A DNA stretch of 46,088 nucleotides from Ignavibacteriota bacterium (GTDB taxonomy: Bacteria > Bacteroidota > Ignavibacteria > Palsa-1295), in NCBI GenBank assembly GCA_025357895.1, contig JANYLL010000266.1, forward strand, positions 1-46,088, written 5' to 3'. The notes under the pieces were generated by a model that was not told the origin of the DNA, searched no databases, and saw only the letters and a program-made list of their open reading frames with translations. This document shows positions 24,904 to 32,714 of this stretch, piece after piece (the stretch's first letter is position 1; each line of letters opens with the position of its first letter). A program made the translations under genes and the position numbers.

Positions 24904-26022
24904 ATGAAAAAAATCACGTTCCTCATTCTTCTGCTTTTCGTAGTTTTCATTCGTACATCCGTATCACAGACGACAGTCACAGATAGCCTCATGTCCGGGG
25001 GCAATATGCGGCATTATCATCTTTACCTTCCGAAAAATTACATTCCGGGCAGCTCTCGTCCGCTAATCTTAAATTTTCACGGTTACGGCTCGAACGCTTC
25101 CGCCGAACAAAATTATACAAAGTTCATGCCTGTTGCCGATACAGCAGGATTTCTTATCGTCTATCCCGAAGGTACGATCGATGGCACAGGCAAGCAGTAT
25201 TGGAACGCCGGCATTCCCGGTTTACCGCAAACACCGGATGATGTTGCATTCGTATCTTCACTCATTGATGCCTTACATACGCGATATAATATTAATACAA
25301 ATAAAGTCTATGCCACAGGATTAAGTAACGGAGGGTATATGTCTTACCGGCTTGCATGGAAACTCTCTGATAAAATTGCTGCTATTGCCTCAGTATCCGG
25401 AAGCATGGGACCGCCTGACTTTGCAAAGTGCGATCCTCCTCGTCCGATTCCGATCATGGAAATCCACGGTACAAGTGATAATGTCGTTGTGTATAACGGT
25501 TCGGCAATTGCAATGAATATTGATACGCTCATGCAGTTTTGGGTAGCGAAAGATCATTGCTTTCCAATATCGGATCCGCTCAATCTTCCCGATATTGATC
25601 CGAGTGACGGAAGCAACGTTATTCATTTCATCTGGTCTGCTGAAATTGCCAACATCAATTGTGAGCTTTATAGAATCACCGGCGGAGCACATGTCAATTG
25701 GCCCGGAGCAGGACCGGGAAATAATATGGATTTCAGCGCATCACCAACCATTTGGCAATTCTTTAATAGATATCAGCTTAGCCAATCCTCCGTAAAAGAA
25801 ACGGTACCTTCTTCTTTTAAATTTTACCCAAATCCGTCTTCCAGTTTTATTCATTTGGCAAGTAATACAAAAGTGTCCGTGGCGATAATGGATTTGACCG
25901 GAAGAACAATTATTACGAGCAATGAAAAGGATATTAATATCAGTAGACTTTCTCCAGGTTTATACATTCTTCATATTGAAGAAAGTGGAATTCGGATTGT
26001 AGAAAAACTGTTAAAGTACTAA
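24904..26022 (+). CDS. Secreted PHB-depolymerase-like esterase with T9SS sorting domain
   Basis: This 372-residue protein from ATG 24904 opens with a clear signal peptide (ITFLILLLFVVFIRTSVSQ). An in-frame ATG at 24877 would weaken that signal. The alpha/beta hydrolase resembles the LpqC/PHB depolymerase family: PLILNFHGYGSNAS carries the oxyanion site, ATGLSNGGYMS the nucleophile Ser near residue 141, and GGAHVNWPGAGP the catalytic His region. The C-terminal ~75 residues start FKFYPNPSSSFIHLAS and end VEKLLKY, a T9SS sorting domain. The enzyme is therefore probably released or anchored at the surface, where it would cleave ester bonds in polyesters or feruloylated sugars. Confidence 0.9.
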   Translation: MKKITFLILLLFVVFIRTSVSQTTVTDSLMSGGNMRHYHLYLPKNYIPGSSRPLILNFHGYGSNASAEQNYTKFMPVADTAGFLIVYPEGTIDGTGKQYWNAGIPGLPQTPDDVAFVSSLIDALHTRYNINTNKVYATGLSNGGYMSYRLAWKLSDKIAAIASVSGSMGPPDFAKCDPPRPIPIMEIHGTSDNVVVYNGSAIAMNIDTLMQFWVAKDHCFPISDPLNLPDIDPSDGSNVIHFIWSAEIANINCELYRITGGAHVNWPGAGPGNNMDFSASPTIWQFFNRYQLSQSSVKETVPSSFKFYPNPSSSFIHLASNTKVSVAIMDLTGRTIITSNEKDINISRLSPGLYILHIEESGIRIVEKLLKY

Positions 26023-26053
26023 AAGAATCTAAACTATTTGAAAGCTCTAAAAA

Positions 26054-26248
26054 ATGATTAAAAATCCTATTATAAAATGGCTACTTTTACCTGCTCTCTT
26101 TGGAGCTTGGATTTTAGTTCATTATCTTACTGATAAAAAAAGTGCGGAAGGTTTGGGTATTTATGTGATAATAATACTTGGTACGTTCGCATACTTGTTA
26201 GACAGGCATATTAGCAAAAACTCAAAAAAGAACGAAGACCGAGCTTAG
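26054..26248 (+). CDS. Small two-helix membrane protein, unknown
   Basis: This 64-residue protein has two predicted membrane helices (WLLLPALFGAWILVHYL and GIYVIIILGTFAYLL), separated by a short charged turn and followed by a basic tail (SKNSKKNEDRA). It starts 31 bp after the esterase stop codon. I do not recognise a family. The hydrophobic layout makes a real gene likely, but no ribosome-binding site supports it. Confidence 0.6.
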   Translation: MIKNPIIKWLLLPALFGAWILVHYLTDKKSAEGLGIYVIIILGTFAYLLDRHISKNSKKNEDRA

Positions 26249-26311
26249 TTTTATTTTAACCCTCCGTACTGCGTCAAGTATATAATTACCTTTCAATAGC
26301 TTAAAATAAAA

Positions 26312-26337
26312 CACCGGATGTTTTTCATCATCCGGTG
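26312..26337 (-). terminator. Intrinsic terminator of the truncated-hemoglobin gene
   Basis: CACCGGATG (26312-26320) and CATCCGGTG (26329-26337) form a 9-bp perfect stem. On the minus strand the stem is followed by TTTTATTTT, so it acts for the gene ending at 26378. There is no T tract on the plus strand. Confidence 0.85.
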
Positions 26338-26377
26338 CCTGGTATTTGTATTCTTCTCTCTATGTCTTAAAAAGTTA

Positions 26378-26830
26378 TCACTGATGTTCTACATCTCCGC
26401 GTAAGCCTGCTAACGCACCGATAAGTTCGCCCTGCTCCCTGGATCCAACATTGAAATCATTCAGAGCATGAGTGAGATCACCGACAAGGGCATTGAACTG
26501 CTCATCATTGATATTCATGCCTTTGTGGGCAGACTTCATGTCCTTGCCCGTATATGTGCAAGGTCCGCCTGTTGCCGCACAAACCTGGTCGACAAGCTCC
26601 ATTTTCAAATGTGGAATGTCTGTCTTTGCAAAGAACATGTTGATCTTCTGATCGGCAGCTACGTACCCAACAAATTTATCAACGACTGCCGTTATAGCGC
26701 CTTTTCCGCCGAGGCGATCATAAAGTGATTTATCGGAAGATGAACTGCTCTTCATGGTTGTGCATGAGCTAAGTCCCATACAAAAAATGAAAGCCAGAAC
26801 ACTAAGCCCAAAAATAGATTGTTTACGCAT
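26378..26830 (-). CDS. Lipoprotein group 1 truncated hemoglobin
   Basis: This is a 150-residue protein from ATG 26830; a longer frame to 26869 would bury the signal. The signal peptide ends in a lipobox (MGLSSC), so the globin is probably membrane-anchored in the periplasm or outer membrane. The globin part begins LYDRLGGKGAITAVVDKFV. It includes MFFAKTDIPHLK, then CAATGGPCTYTGKDMKSAHKGMNI; the His of SAHKG is the proximal haem ligand. The helix-B residue after Phe is Val rather than the Tyr seen in NO-detoxifying group 1 globins. Oxygen or NO sensing, delivery or detoxification is possible. The TPR/LuxR regulator gene lies 88 bp upstream in the same direction. Confidence 0.9.
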   Translation of the reverse strand: MRKQSIFGLSVLAFIFCMGLSSCTTMKSSSSSDKSLYDRLGGKGAITAVVDKFVGYVAADQKINMFFAKTDIPHLKMELVDQVCAATGGPCTYTGKDMKSAHKGMNINDEQFNALVGDLTHALNDFNVGSREQGELIGALAGLRGDVEHQ

Positions 26831-26918
26831 AAGTATAAGTAATTTAGTGAAGAAAACTTTTTTACTCATACATACGCCAGGAGGATTTGGATTTGGATAC
26901 TTGAGAGAAAGTATACAA

Positions 26919-28598
26919 CTAATTCAAAGACATCAAAAATGTTTGCAGGTTTTCTTCCTGAGAAAGCCCTATTTTTTTACGGATTTGATAGCGATGGACT
27001 TCAATGGTCCTGTTAGAGAGACAGAGTGAATTTGCAATATCCTTTGTTGAAAGATTAAGTTTCATCAATAAACACACTTTTACTTCTTTGGGAGAAAGAT
27101 CCGGGAAACGATCGACAAGTCTGGACCCAAAATCCTTATGTATAACATTGAATTGCGATGAAAAAAACTCCCAATCGCTCTCAGAATTTCGTAAACATTC
27201 GATCTCGGAGATTACCGTACTAACCGGAGCATGGTTTTTATTTCCCGGAGAAAGGAGCGTTTCTTTCAATTGTGTCGTAACCTTCCCGAGTACTTCGTTT
27301 TGTTTGGAAAGCTGCAAAGCGATTGCAGTTAATTCCTGATTTTTTGCAGAGAGTTTTTGTTCAAGAATTTCTTTCTCCCGTTTCAAATGTATATGTTCGC
27401 GTAATGCCGCTTCCACCTCCAGACGAATATGCGCCTCTGCGATTAGCTTGTGTTCATCGGCGCGATTGATCTGCTCACGCACGATAGTATACTTCTCATA
27501 GTGCGCAACTGCTTGTTCAAATTTCGAGTCGTATTTGTCGCATTGTGCCAGCAATAAATATAATTCCGCTTCGACTTTCATCTCACCACTGGTGGCGGCA
27601 ATCTTCAACCCGCTTAATGCCGTCGTTCGTGCATTCTCAACGTTCTTTAGATCAAATTGAAGTTGAGCTTTATGTATAAGTATGTTTGCTACTCTATTAG
27701 GAATTTCATAGCGCTTACATAATTCTAATGCTTCTTCATACATCCCAAGTGCTGCCTTTTTTTCTTTAATGAGCGTATGAACAAAACCTGATCTTTCCAT
27801 CGCCTTGACACGCTCGTTATGGAAATCATGATCGGCAGTAATAGCGAGAGCTTCGTTAAAGAGCGTAATGGCTTCGGCAAACTCTTTATTATCGGTCAGT
27901 AGATTGCCTTTATTAATCAGAGATTTGACAATACAGAGTGTATTGTTGTTATTCTTTCCAGCATGGTTTGCTTTATCGAAATATTCGATCGCCTTTTCAT
28001 TCTGATGCATTTCATAATACATTATTGCTATATTCAAATAAACAGGACCGATATCTTCCAATCCGTGATCCAGTGTAAGTTTTAAACTTCGGGAATGATA
28101 ATCGAAACTCTTATGCAAATCTCCGATCGATCTGTAAACAAGACCGAGATTATTATACGAGATTTCCATACTCGCTTTATCGCCGATAGCCTCGGCTAGC
28201 TCAAGAGAATCATCATAGTACCGGATAGCTTGCGCATACTCACTTTGGGATAAAGAAATATTTCCCATAAGATATAGAAGCTTTGCGATTTCCCCCTTAT
28301 TATCCAGCTCTTGCTGAATAAAAAGAGCTTCTTTGAAATTATCCCGCGCTCCCGAATAATCTGTCGTGCGGTATTTACATCTTCCCAATAGCGTTAGAAC
28401 CTTCCCCTTGAGTTCTGAGTCTTCAATTTTTGTTATGATCTTTGCAGCTTTTTCCGCATAATCAAGAGCTACGACAGTATCGGAGAGATAGAATCTTTCG
28501 CATAGTTCACATAACAGTCGAACACGTTTTCTATTCTGTGTTGCCTTAGCGAGTTCTTTTGTGAGTTTTACTATCTCTACTTGTGTATTCTGTTGCAT
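26919..28598 (-). CDS. TPR-repeat transcription regulator with LuxR-type HTH
   Basis: This 559-residue cytoplasmic protein has no signal peptide or membrane helix. Tandem TPRs span about residues 40-380; units such as AQAIRYYDDSLELAEAIGDKAS, one TPR helix pair, recur (here cut to IRYYDDSLELAEAIGD). A coiled coil follows at about 385-440 (REKEILEQKLSAKNQELTAI). The C terminus is a LuxR/GerE helix-turn-helix with LSPKEVKVCLLMKLNLSTKD and LSNRTIEVHRYQIRKKIGL. Related regulators in Bacteroidota have such TPR plus coiled coil plus LuxR designs but often carry a membrane helix; this one lacks it. It diverges from the barrel gene at 28856 and precedes the hemoglobin gene, both possible targets. Confidence 0.9.
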   Translation of the reverse strand: MQQNTQVEIVKLTKELAKATQNRKRVRLLCELCERFYLSDTVVALDYAEKAAKIITKIEDSELKGKVLTLLGRCKYRTTDYSGARDNFKEALFIQQELDNKGEIAKLLYLMGNISLSQSEYAQAIRYYDDSLELAEAIGDKASMEISYNNLGLVYRSIGDLHKSFDYHSRSLKLTLDHGLEDIGPVYLNIAIMYYEMHQNEKAIEYFDKANHAGKNNNNTLCIVKSLINKGNLLTDNKEFAEAITLFNEALAITADHDFHNERVKAMERSGFVHTLIKEKKAALGMYEEALELCKRYEIPNRVANILIHKAQLQFDLKNVENARTTALSGLKIAATSGEMKVEAELYLLLAQCDKYDSKFEQAVAHYEKYTIVREQINRADEHKLIAEAHIRLEVEAALREHIHLKREKEILEQKLSAKNQELTAIALQLSKQNEVLGKVTTQLKETLLSPGNKNHAPVSTVISEIECLRNSESDWEFFSSQFNVIHKDFGSRLVDRFPDLSPKEVKVCLLMKLNLSTKDIANSLCLSNRTIEVHRYQIRKKIGLSQEENLQTFLMSLN

Positions 28599-28855
28599 CC
28601 CGCTGCTTAGTACAATGGTGTTTCAAACTAACGATTTAAAGGAATCTATAACTCCAAATACAAGCGCATTCTAGATTGGTGAAAAGATATAGTGCCTGTA
28701 ATTCTTTTAATTTCATTAGTTAGTGTATCTAAGTAATTAATACGTAGTAGCAAAAATAGCTCCATGCCTTAGGTTTGTACTACAATGATTAAATAAACAT
28801 CGATCATTGAAAAATAACTTTTTTAACTACACACATTCTAAAAAACTAACAACAT

Positions 28856-29662
28856 ATGAAAAATCTCATCAAACTTCTAACGACAATTTCGATTCTTTCG
28901 GTTATCAGTTTATCATCATCGCCCATATTCGCGCAAAAACACGCTAAGAAGGCATCGTCTAAAAATTCATTCCAATCAAGTAACTATTCTACTTTAAATA
29001 GTATTAAAGAAGCAGGCGATTGGAAATTTGGCGCCGATTTCGGAATGACTCTTGATTCGAGAAGTACTTCAATCACCGGTACGACCGATCCGATATTTAT
29101 AATGCTTGGATCCTTAAGCGGATTTTCACCATTCGTTAATCTCTATGCGGATTACTCCATCGCAAAAACGATCGGACTTCAAACGAAGGTCTGTTGGGAT
29201 TATTCGAGCGTGAGTGCTTCTAAAGATGTTATCGAAAACGGTGTGAAACTCAATACTAAACTCGGTGCGCATGTAGGGACGATCGGTATTAGTTTTTCGA
29301 TTCGTTATGATGTTTTGCAGAATCTATTTTTTACTGCAGGACCTTCAATGAACTTTGCCATTGGGAATACTACAGCAACAACCGATATTAAAATTCTTAC
29401 GCAGGGAAAAACGTTTGCTGATGGCAGCCAGGTTGCACGCGCAGAAACACAGGAAAGCGGTTCATCGAAACCTGCTTTCGGATTAGAGATCGGAGGAGGC
29501 TATCGCATTACCCTCTCAAACACTATTGATCTTGTCCCCAGAGCTACATTTCAACTTTTCCCTTCAATGGGTTCGGAAACTTCATTTCCAGACGGGGGGC
29601 AGGCATCAACTTCTACTGCTACTCGTTTCCAATTTTCATGCGGATTGATGATCGGTTTGTAA
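28856..29662 (+). CDS. Outer-membrane beta-barrel protein
   Basis: This 268-residue protein has a signal peptide (LLTTISILSVISLSSSPIFAQ) and a short basic, Ser-rich linker. The barrel has alternating strands such as KFGADFGMTL, SPFVNLYADYSI, LGAHVGTIGISFSIRYDV and FFTAGPSMNFAIG, and ends RFQFSCGLMIGL. It resembles PorT-like/OMP_b-brl small barrels. It is divergent from the TPR/LuxR regulator across a 257-bp gap, so co-regulation is possible. It carries no T9SS tail and no OmpA domain. Confidence 0.85.
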   Translation: MKNLIKLLTTISILSVISLSSSPIFAQKHAKKASSKNSFQSSNYSTLNSIKEAGDWKFGADFGMTLDSRSTSITGTTDPIFIMLGSLSGFSPFVNLYADYSIAKTIGLQTKVCWDYSSVSASKDVIENGVKLNTKLGAHVGTIGISFSIRYDVLQNLFFTAGPSMNFAIGNTTATTDIKILTQGKTFADGSQVARAETQESGSSKPAFGLEIGGGYRITLSNTIDLVPRATFQLFPSMGSETSFPDGGQASTSTATRFQFSCGLMIGL

Positions 29663-29683
29663 TAAATTAAAACTATTAGGAAA

Positions 29684-29710
29684 AGGGCCCTGCACAGCAG
29701 GGCTCTTATT
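29684..29710 (+). terminator. Intrinsic terminator of the barrel gene
   Basis: AGGGCCCTG (from 29684) pairs with CAGGGCTCT (29698-29706), with one wobble pair and a short loop, followed by a TTATT tail. It begins 21 bp past the stop codon and lies between convergent genes. Confidence 0.75.
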
Positions 29711-29745
29711 ATCATTATCTGTAAATTATTCTCAACGGATTGGTT

Positions 29746-30684
29746 TTACCTCAATGCCGCTTTAAAGTATTTAATCGTCTTTTCTAATCCTGATTTCCTG
29801 TCTACCTTAGGTCCCCAGCCAAGAAGCGATTTTGCAAGGGTTATATTAGGTTGTCGGACCTGCGGATCATCTTGTGGAAGAGGAGTGAAGACGATCTCGC
29901 TCTTCGATTCTGGAATCATCGCTTTAATTTCTTTTGCAAGTTCAAGCATCGTGACTTCATCAGGATTACCAATATTGACGGGATTTGAATAGTCTGATAG
30001 AAGCAGCCGGTAAATACCTTCTACAAGATCGGACACATAGCATACGCTTCGTGTTTGTGATCCATCTCCAAAAACGGTGATATCTTCATCGCGCAAAGCC
30101 TGAGTTATAAAAGCAGGAATCGCTCTACCGTCGTGAATACGCATACGTTCGCCATAAGTATTAAATATACGAATGATGCGAGTTTCAAGCCCGTGGTAGC
30201 GGTGATATGCCATTGTCAATGCTTCGGCAAAACGTTTTGCTTCATCATAGACTCCGCGAATGCCAATGGGATTCACATTGCCCCAATATGTTTCGGGTTG
30301 TGGGTGGATCGAAGGGTCACCATACGTCTCACTTGTCGATGCTAAAAAAAATCTGGCATTTTTTGCTTTTGCCAAACCAAGAGCTTTATGGGTGCCGAGC
30401 GAACCAACTTTCAATGTTTGGATCGGAAGCTTTAAATAATCGATAGGCGAGGCAGGTGATGCGAAATGCAAAATGTAATCGAGCTGTCCATCGACATGAA
30501 TAAAATTCGTCACATCATAATGCACAAAAGAAAAATTCGGCTTGCCGATTAGATGTCCAACGTTATCGGCATTACCGGTAACAAGATTATCCATGCAGAT
30601 AACATCGTGACCTTCTTTGACGAACCTGTCACAAAGATGACTTCCTAAAAAACCAGCACCTCCGGTTATTAATGTCCTCGGCAT
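29746..30684 (-). CDS. UDP-glucuronate decarboxylase (UDP-xylose synthase), SDR family
   Basis: This 312-residue extended short-chain dehydrogenase has the NAD-binding motif TGGAGFLGS at the N terminus, a STSETYG Ser/Thr element near residue 118, and the catalytic YDEAK at Tyr146-Lys150. The segments GVYDEAKRFAEA, SQTRSVCYVSDLVEGI and LPQDDPQVRQPN are typical of UDP-glucuronate decarboxylases (UXS), which convert UDP-glucuronate to UDP-xylose. The UDP-glucose dehydrogenase gene that would supply its substrate lies 21 bp upstream in the same operon, which strengthens the call. There is no membrane segment, unlike eukaryotic UXS. Confidence 0.95.
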   Translation of the reverse strand: MPRTLITGGAGFLGSHLCDRFVKEGHDVICMDNLVTGNADNVGHLIGKPNFSFVHYDVTNFIHVDGQLDYILHFASPASPIDYLKLPIQTLKVGSLGTHKALGLAKAKNARFFLASTSETYGDPSIHPQPETYWGNVNPIGIRGVYDEAKRFAEALTMAYHRYHGLETRIIRIFNTYGERMRIHDGRAIPAFITQALRDEDITVFGDGSQTRSVCYVSDLVEGIYRLLLSDYSNPVNIGNPDEVTMLELAKEIKAMIPESKSEIVFTPLPQDDPQVRQPNITLAKSLLGWGPKVDRKSGLEKTIKYFKAALR

Positions 30685-30705
30685 TTGTTTATTAATAAAA
30701 ATTAT

Positions 30706-32013
30706 TTATCTCCGACCTATTCCATAATATATCAGTCCGTGTTCTCGTATTTTTTCAGGGTCATAAATATTTCTTCCGTCGAAAATTACTTTATCTTTAA
30801 GTGACGAAGAGAGTAAATTAAAATCCGGATTGCGGAATTCATTCCATTCGGTTACGACGATAAGTGCATCGGCTCCTTCAAGTGCCGTCATATTTTTCCT
30901 ACAATATTTTAATTGATCTGATTCAGGTAATATTTTCATTGTCACAGCAATTGCAACCGGATCGCTTGCCTGGATCTTTGCTCCATGTGAGATAAGCGAG
31001 TTTATTATTTCTATCGAAGGCGCATCACGGATATCATCGGTTTTTGGTTTGAAGGAAAGTCCCCAAAGCGCAAATATTTTTCCGGAAATACTTCCGTTAT
31101 AGTGCGCCAATATTTTTTCTACTAAAACTTTTTTCTGTTTATAATTTACTTCCTGAACTGCCTTCAGAGTTTTGAATTCATAGTTATTTTCTGCAGCAGT
31201 TTTTATAATTGCACTTACATCTTTTGGAAAGCAGCTTCCGCCAAAACCAACTCCCGGAAAAAGAAATTGCTGCCCTATGCGTCCATCCGAACCAATACCT
31301 TTACGCACACTATCGACATCTGCACCGACTGCATCGCAAATATTCGCAATTTCATTCATGAAAGAAATTCGCAGAGCAAGCATTGCATTCGCAGCATACT
31401 TTGTGATCTCCGCACTTTTTTCATCCATGATGTAGATCGGATTTCCGGTGCGGACAAATGGCTCGTATAATTCTTGCATCACTTCGATCGCTTCAGGACT
31501 TGATGAGCCGATAACAATGCGATCAGGTTTGAGAAAATCCTGTACAGCGGCACCTTCTTTCAAAAACTCTGGATTCGAAACGACGTCAACCTTTATTTTT
31601 GTCTCTTGCTCAAATATTGCCTTTACTTTTTCTGCCGTGCCGACAGGAACAGTAGATTTATTTACGATCACTTTCGGCTCAGTGATTATCTGCGCAATTT
31701 GTTTTACTACCGACATTACACGCGAAAGATCGGCAGCGCCGTCGGCGCCTTGCGGAGTAGGAAGTGCAAGGAAAATAACCTGGGCACTTGCAACAGCTTC
31801 TTTCAGATCTGTTGTGAATACTAATCTGCCTTCGGCAACGTTGAACTTAACGATCTCTTCAAGACCAGGTTCGTAGATCGGGATAATGCCTTTTTTTAAC
31901 GCATCAATTTTTTCCTGCACAATGTCCATGCAAATCACATTATTGCCTGTTTCAGCAAAACCTGCACCTGTGACTAATCCAACATATCCCGTTCCGACGA
32001 TTGCGACGTTCAT
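30706..32013 (-). CDS. ugd: UDP-glucose 6-dehydrogenase
   Basis: The 435-residue enzyme oxidises UDP-glucose to UDP-glucuronate with NAD. The Rossmann start is VAIVGTGYVGLVTGAGFAE. The active-site Cys261 lies in GVGFGGSCFPKDV, and the conserved Lys205 in AEITKYAANAMLA. The C-terminal domain contains LWGLSFKPKTDDIRDAPS. All catalytic positions are intact. It is the first gene of a two-gene operon with the decarboxylase, so the pair would deliver UDP-xylose for surface polysaccharide or glycoprotein sugars. No glycosyltransferase is next to it in this window. Confidence 0.97.
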   Translation of the reverse strand: MNVAIVGTGYVGLVTGAGFAETGNNVICMDIVQEKIDALKKGIIPIYEPGLEEIVKFNVAEGRLVFTTDLKEAVASAQVIFLALPTPQGADGAADLSRVMSVVKQIAQIITEPKVIVNKSTVPVGTAEKVKAIFEQETKIKVDVVSNPEFLKEGAAVQDFLKPDRIVIGSSSPEAIEVMQELYEPFVRTGNPIYIMDEKSAEITKYAANAMLALRISFMNEIANICDAVGADVDSVRKGIGSDGRIGQQFLFPGVGFGGSCFPKDVSAIIKTAAENNYEFKTLKAVQEVNYKQKKVLVEKILAHYNGSISGKIFALWGLSFKPKTDDIRDAPSIEIINSLISHGAKIQASDPVAIAVTMKILPESDQLKYCRKNMTALEGADALIVVTEWNEFRNPDFNLLSSSLKDKVIFDGRNIYDPEKIREHGLIYYGIGRR

Positions 32014-32475
32014 TGCTAATTAAATTCTTTTACGCTGCTTCGAAAATGACAACTTAAACTTGGAGCTATACAACTTAGAGAATCCTTACTTTGTTCGGAT
32101 TGAAAAGATAATTTCTTACCTAACTCTCTTTTCCCCAACTCTCTTAATTCTTTAAACTTCTCTTTTAAATACATTTAAATACAGGTTATTTTAAAGGGTG
32201 TGGATATGTAGATAAGAATTTAAAATTCATTATTATCTACGATCCTGAGCTAAGAACGATATATAACAAGTTATCCAGTACAGTGTTCGTATGTGGAAGG
32301 GTAATAATTCATCCACAGTAAAAGTTATAATCTACAGGCTATACACATAAGAAAAATGTTATCAACGTATGTGCGAATAAAAATGAACACAGCAGTATGG
32401 AAAAATAAATTTTACCACGATATTACACAGAAGTTTTGTGTTGAGATGTGGAGAAGCTTTTAACTATATTATGTA
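32014..32475. other. AT-rich gap with DnaA-box-like motifs, candidate oriC
   Basis: No gene is present. Five 9-mers close to the DnaA box TTATCCACA are seen: TGTGGATAT (32199-32207, 8/9), TTATCCAGT (32271-32279, 7/9), TCATCCACA (32309-32317, 8/9), TTATCAACG (32359-32367, 7/9) and TGTGGAGAA (32447-32455, 8/9). AT-rich runs lie at 32161-32190, and an inverted repeat GTAGATAA/TTATCTAC at 32208-32240. The flanking genes diverge, with ugd leftwards and small ORFs, rpoN and others rightwards, as expected around an origin. No dnaA, dnaN or parAB gene is in view, so this is a candidate only. Confidence 0.4.
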
Positions 32476-32661
32476 ATGAAATTACTTACCCTTCACAAAA
32501 TTCTTATCGCAATAGCAATCGCATTCTTTCTTTTCTTCGGAATACGAGAGATTATGCGTGATGGAGGAAATTTGATATTCGGGATTTTGGTGCTTGCCCT
32601 TGCTTGCGGAGTAAGTTTTTATTTTGTCTGGGTTCTGCGCGGCGGGTATGAGAAGAAATAA
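32476..32661 (+). CDS. Small two-helix membrane protein, unknown
   Basis: This 61-residue protein has two hydrophobic helices (ILIAIAIAFFLFFGI and LIFGILVLALACGVSFYFVWVL) joined by a short REIMRDGGN loop, with a basic C terminus (GGYEKK). I recognise no family. The strong membrane pattern argues for a real gene, though no Shine-Dalgarno precedes ATG 32476. It sits between the candidate origin and the MmeI-type gene. Confidence 0.6.
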   Translation: MKLLTLHKILIAIAIAFFLFFGIREIMRDGGNLIFGILVLALACGVSFYFVWVLRGGYEKK

Positions 32662-32676
32662 TATTATATCCAGTGG

Positions 32677-32695
32677 GGCGGACTCTTAGTCCGCC
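32677..32695. repeat. Short palindrome just upstream of the MmeI-type gene
   Basis: GGCGGACT (32677-32684) and AGTCCGCC (32688-32695) form an 8-bp perfect stem with a CTT loop, ending 19 bp before the start codon. The same arm sequence recurs after the gene at 35530-35550. Besides being a repeat, it could limit translation or transcription of the restriction gene. Confidence 0.75.
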
Positions 32696-32714
32696 AGTCC
32701 GTATCTTTGCAGCA

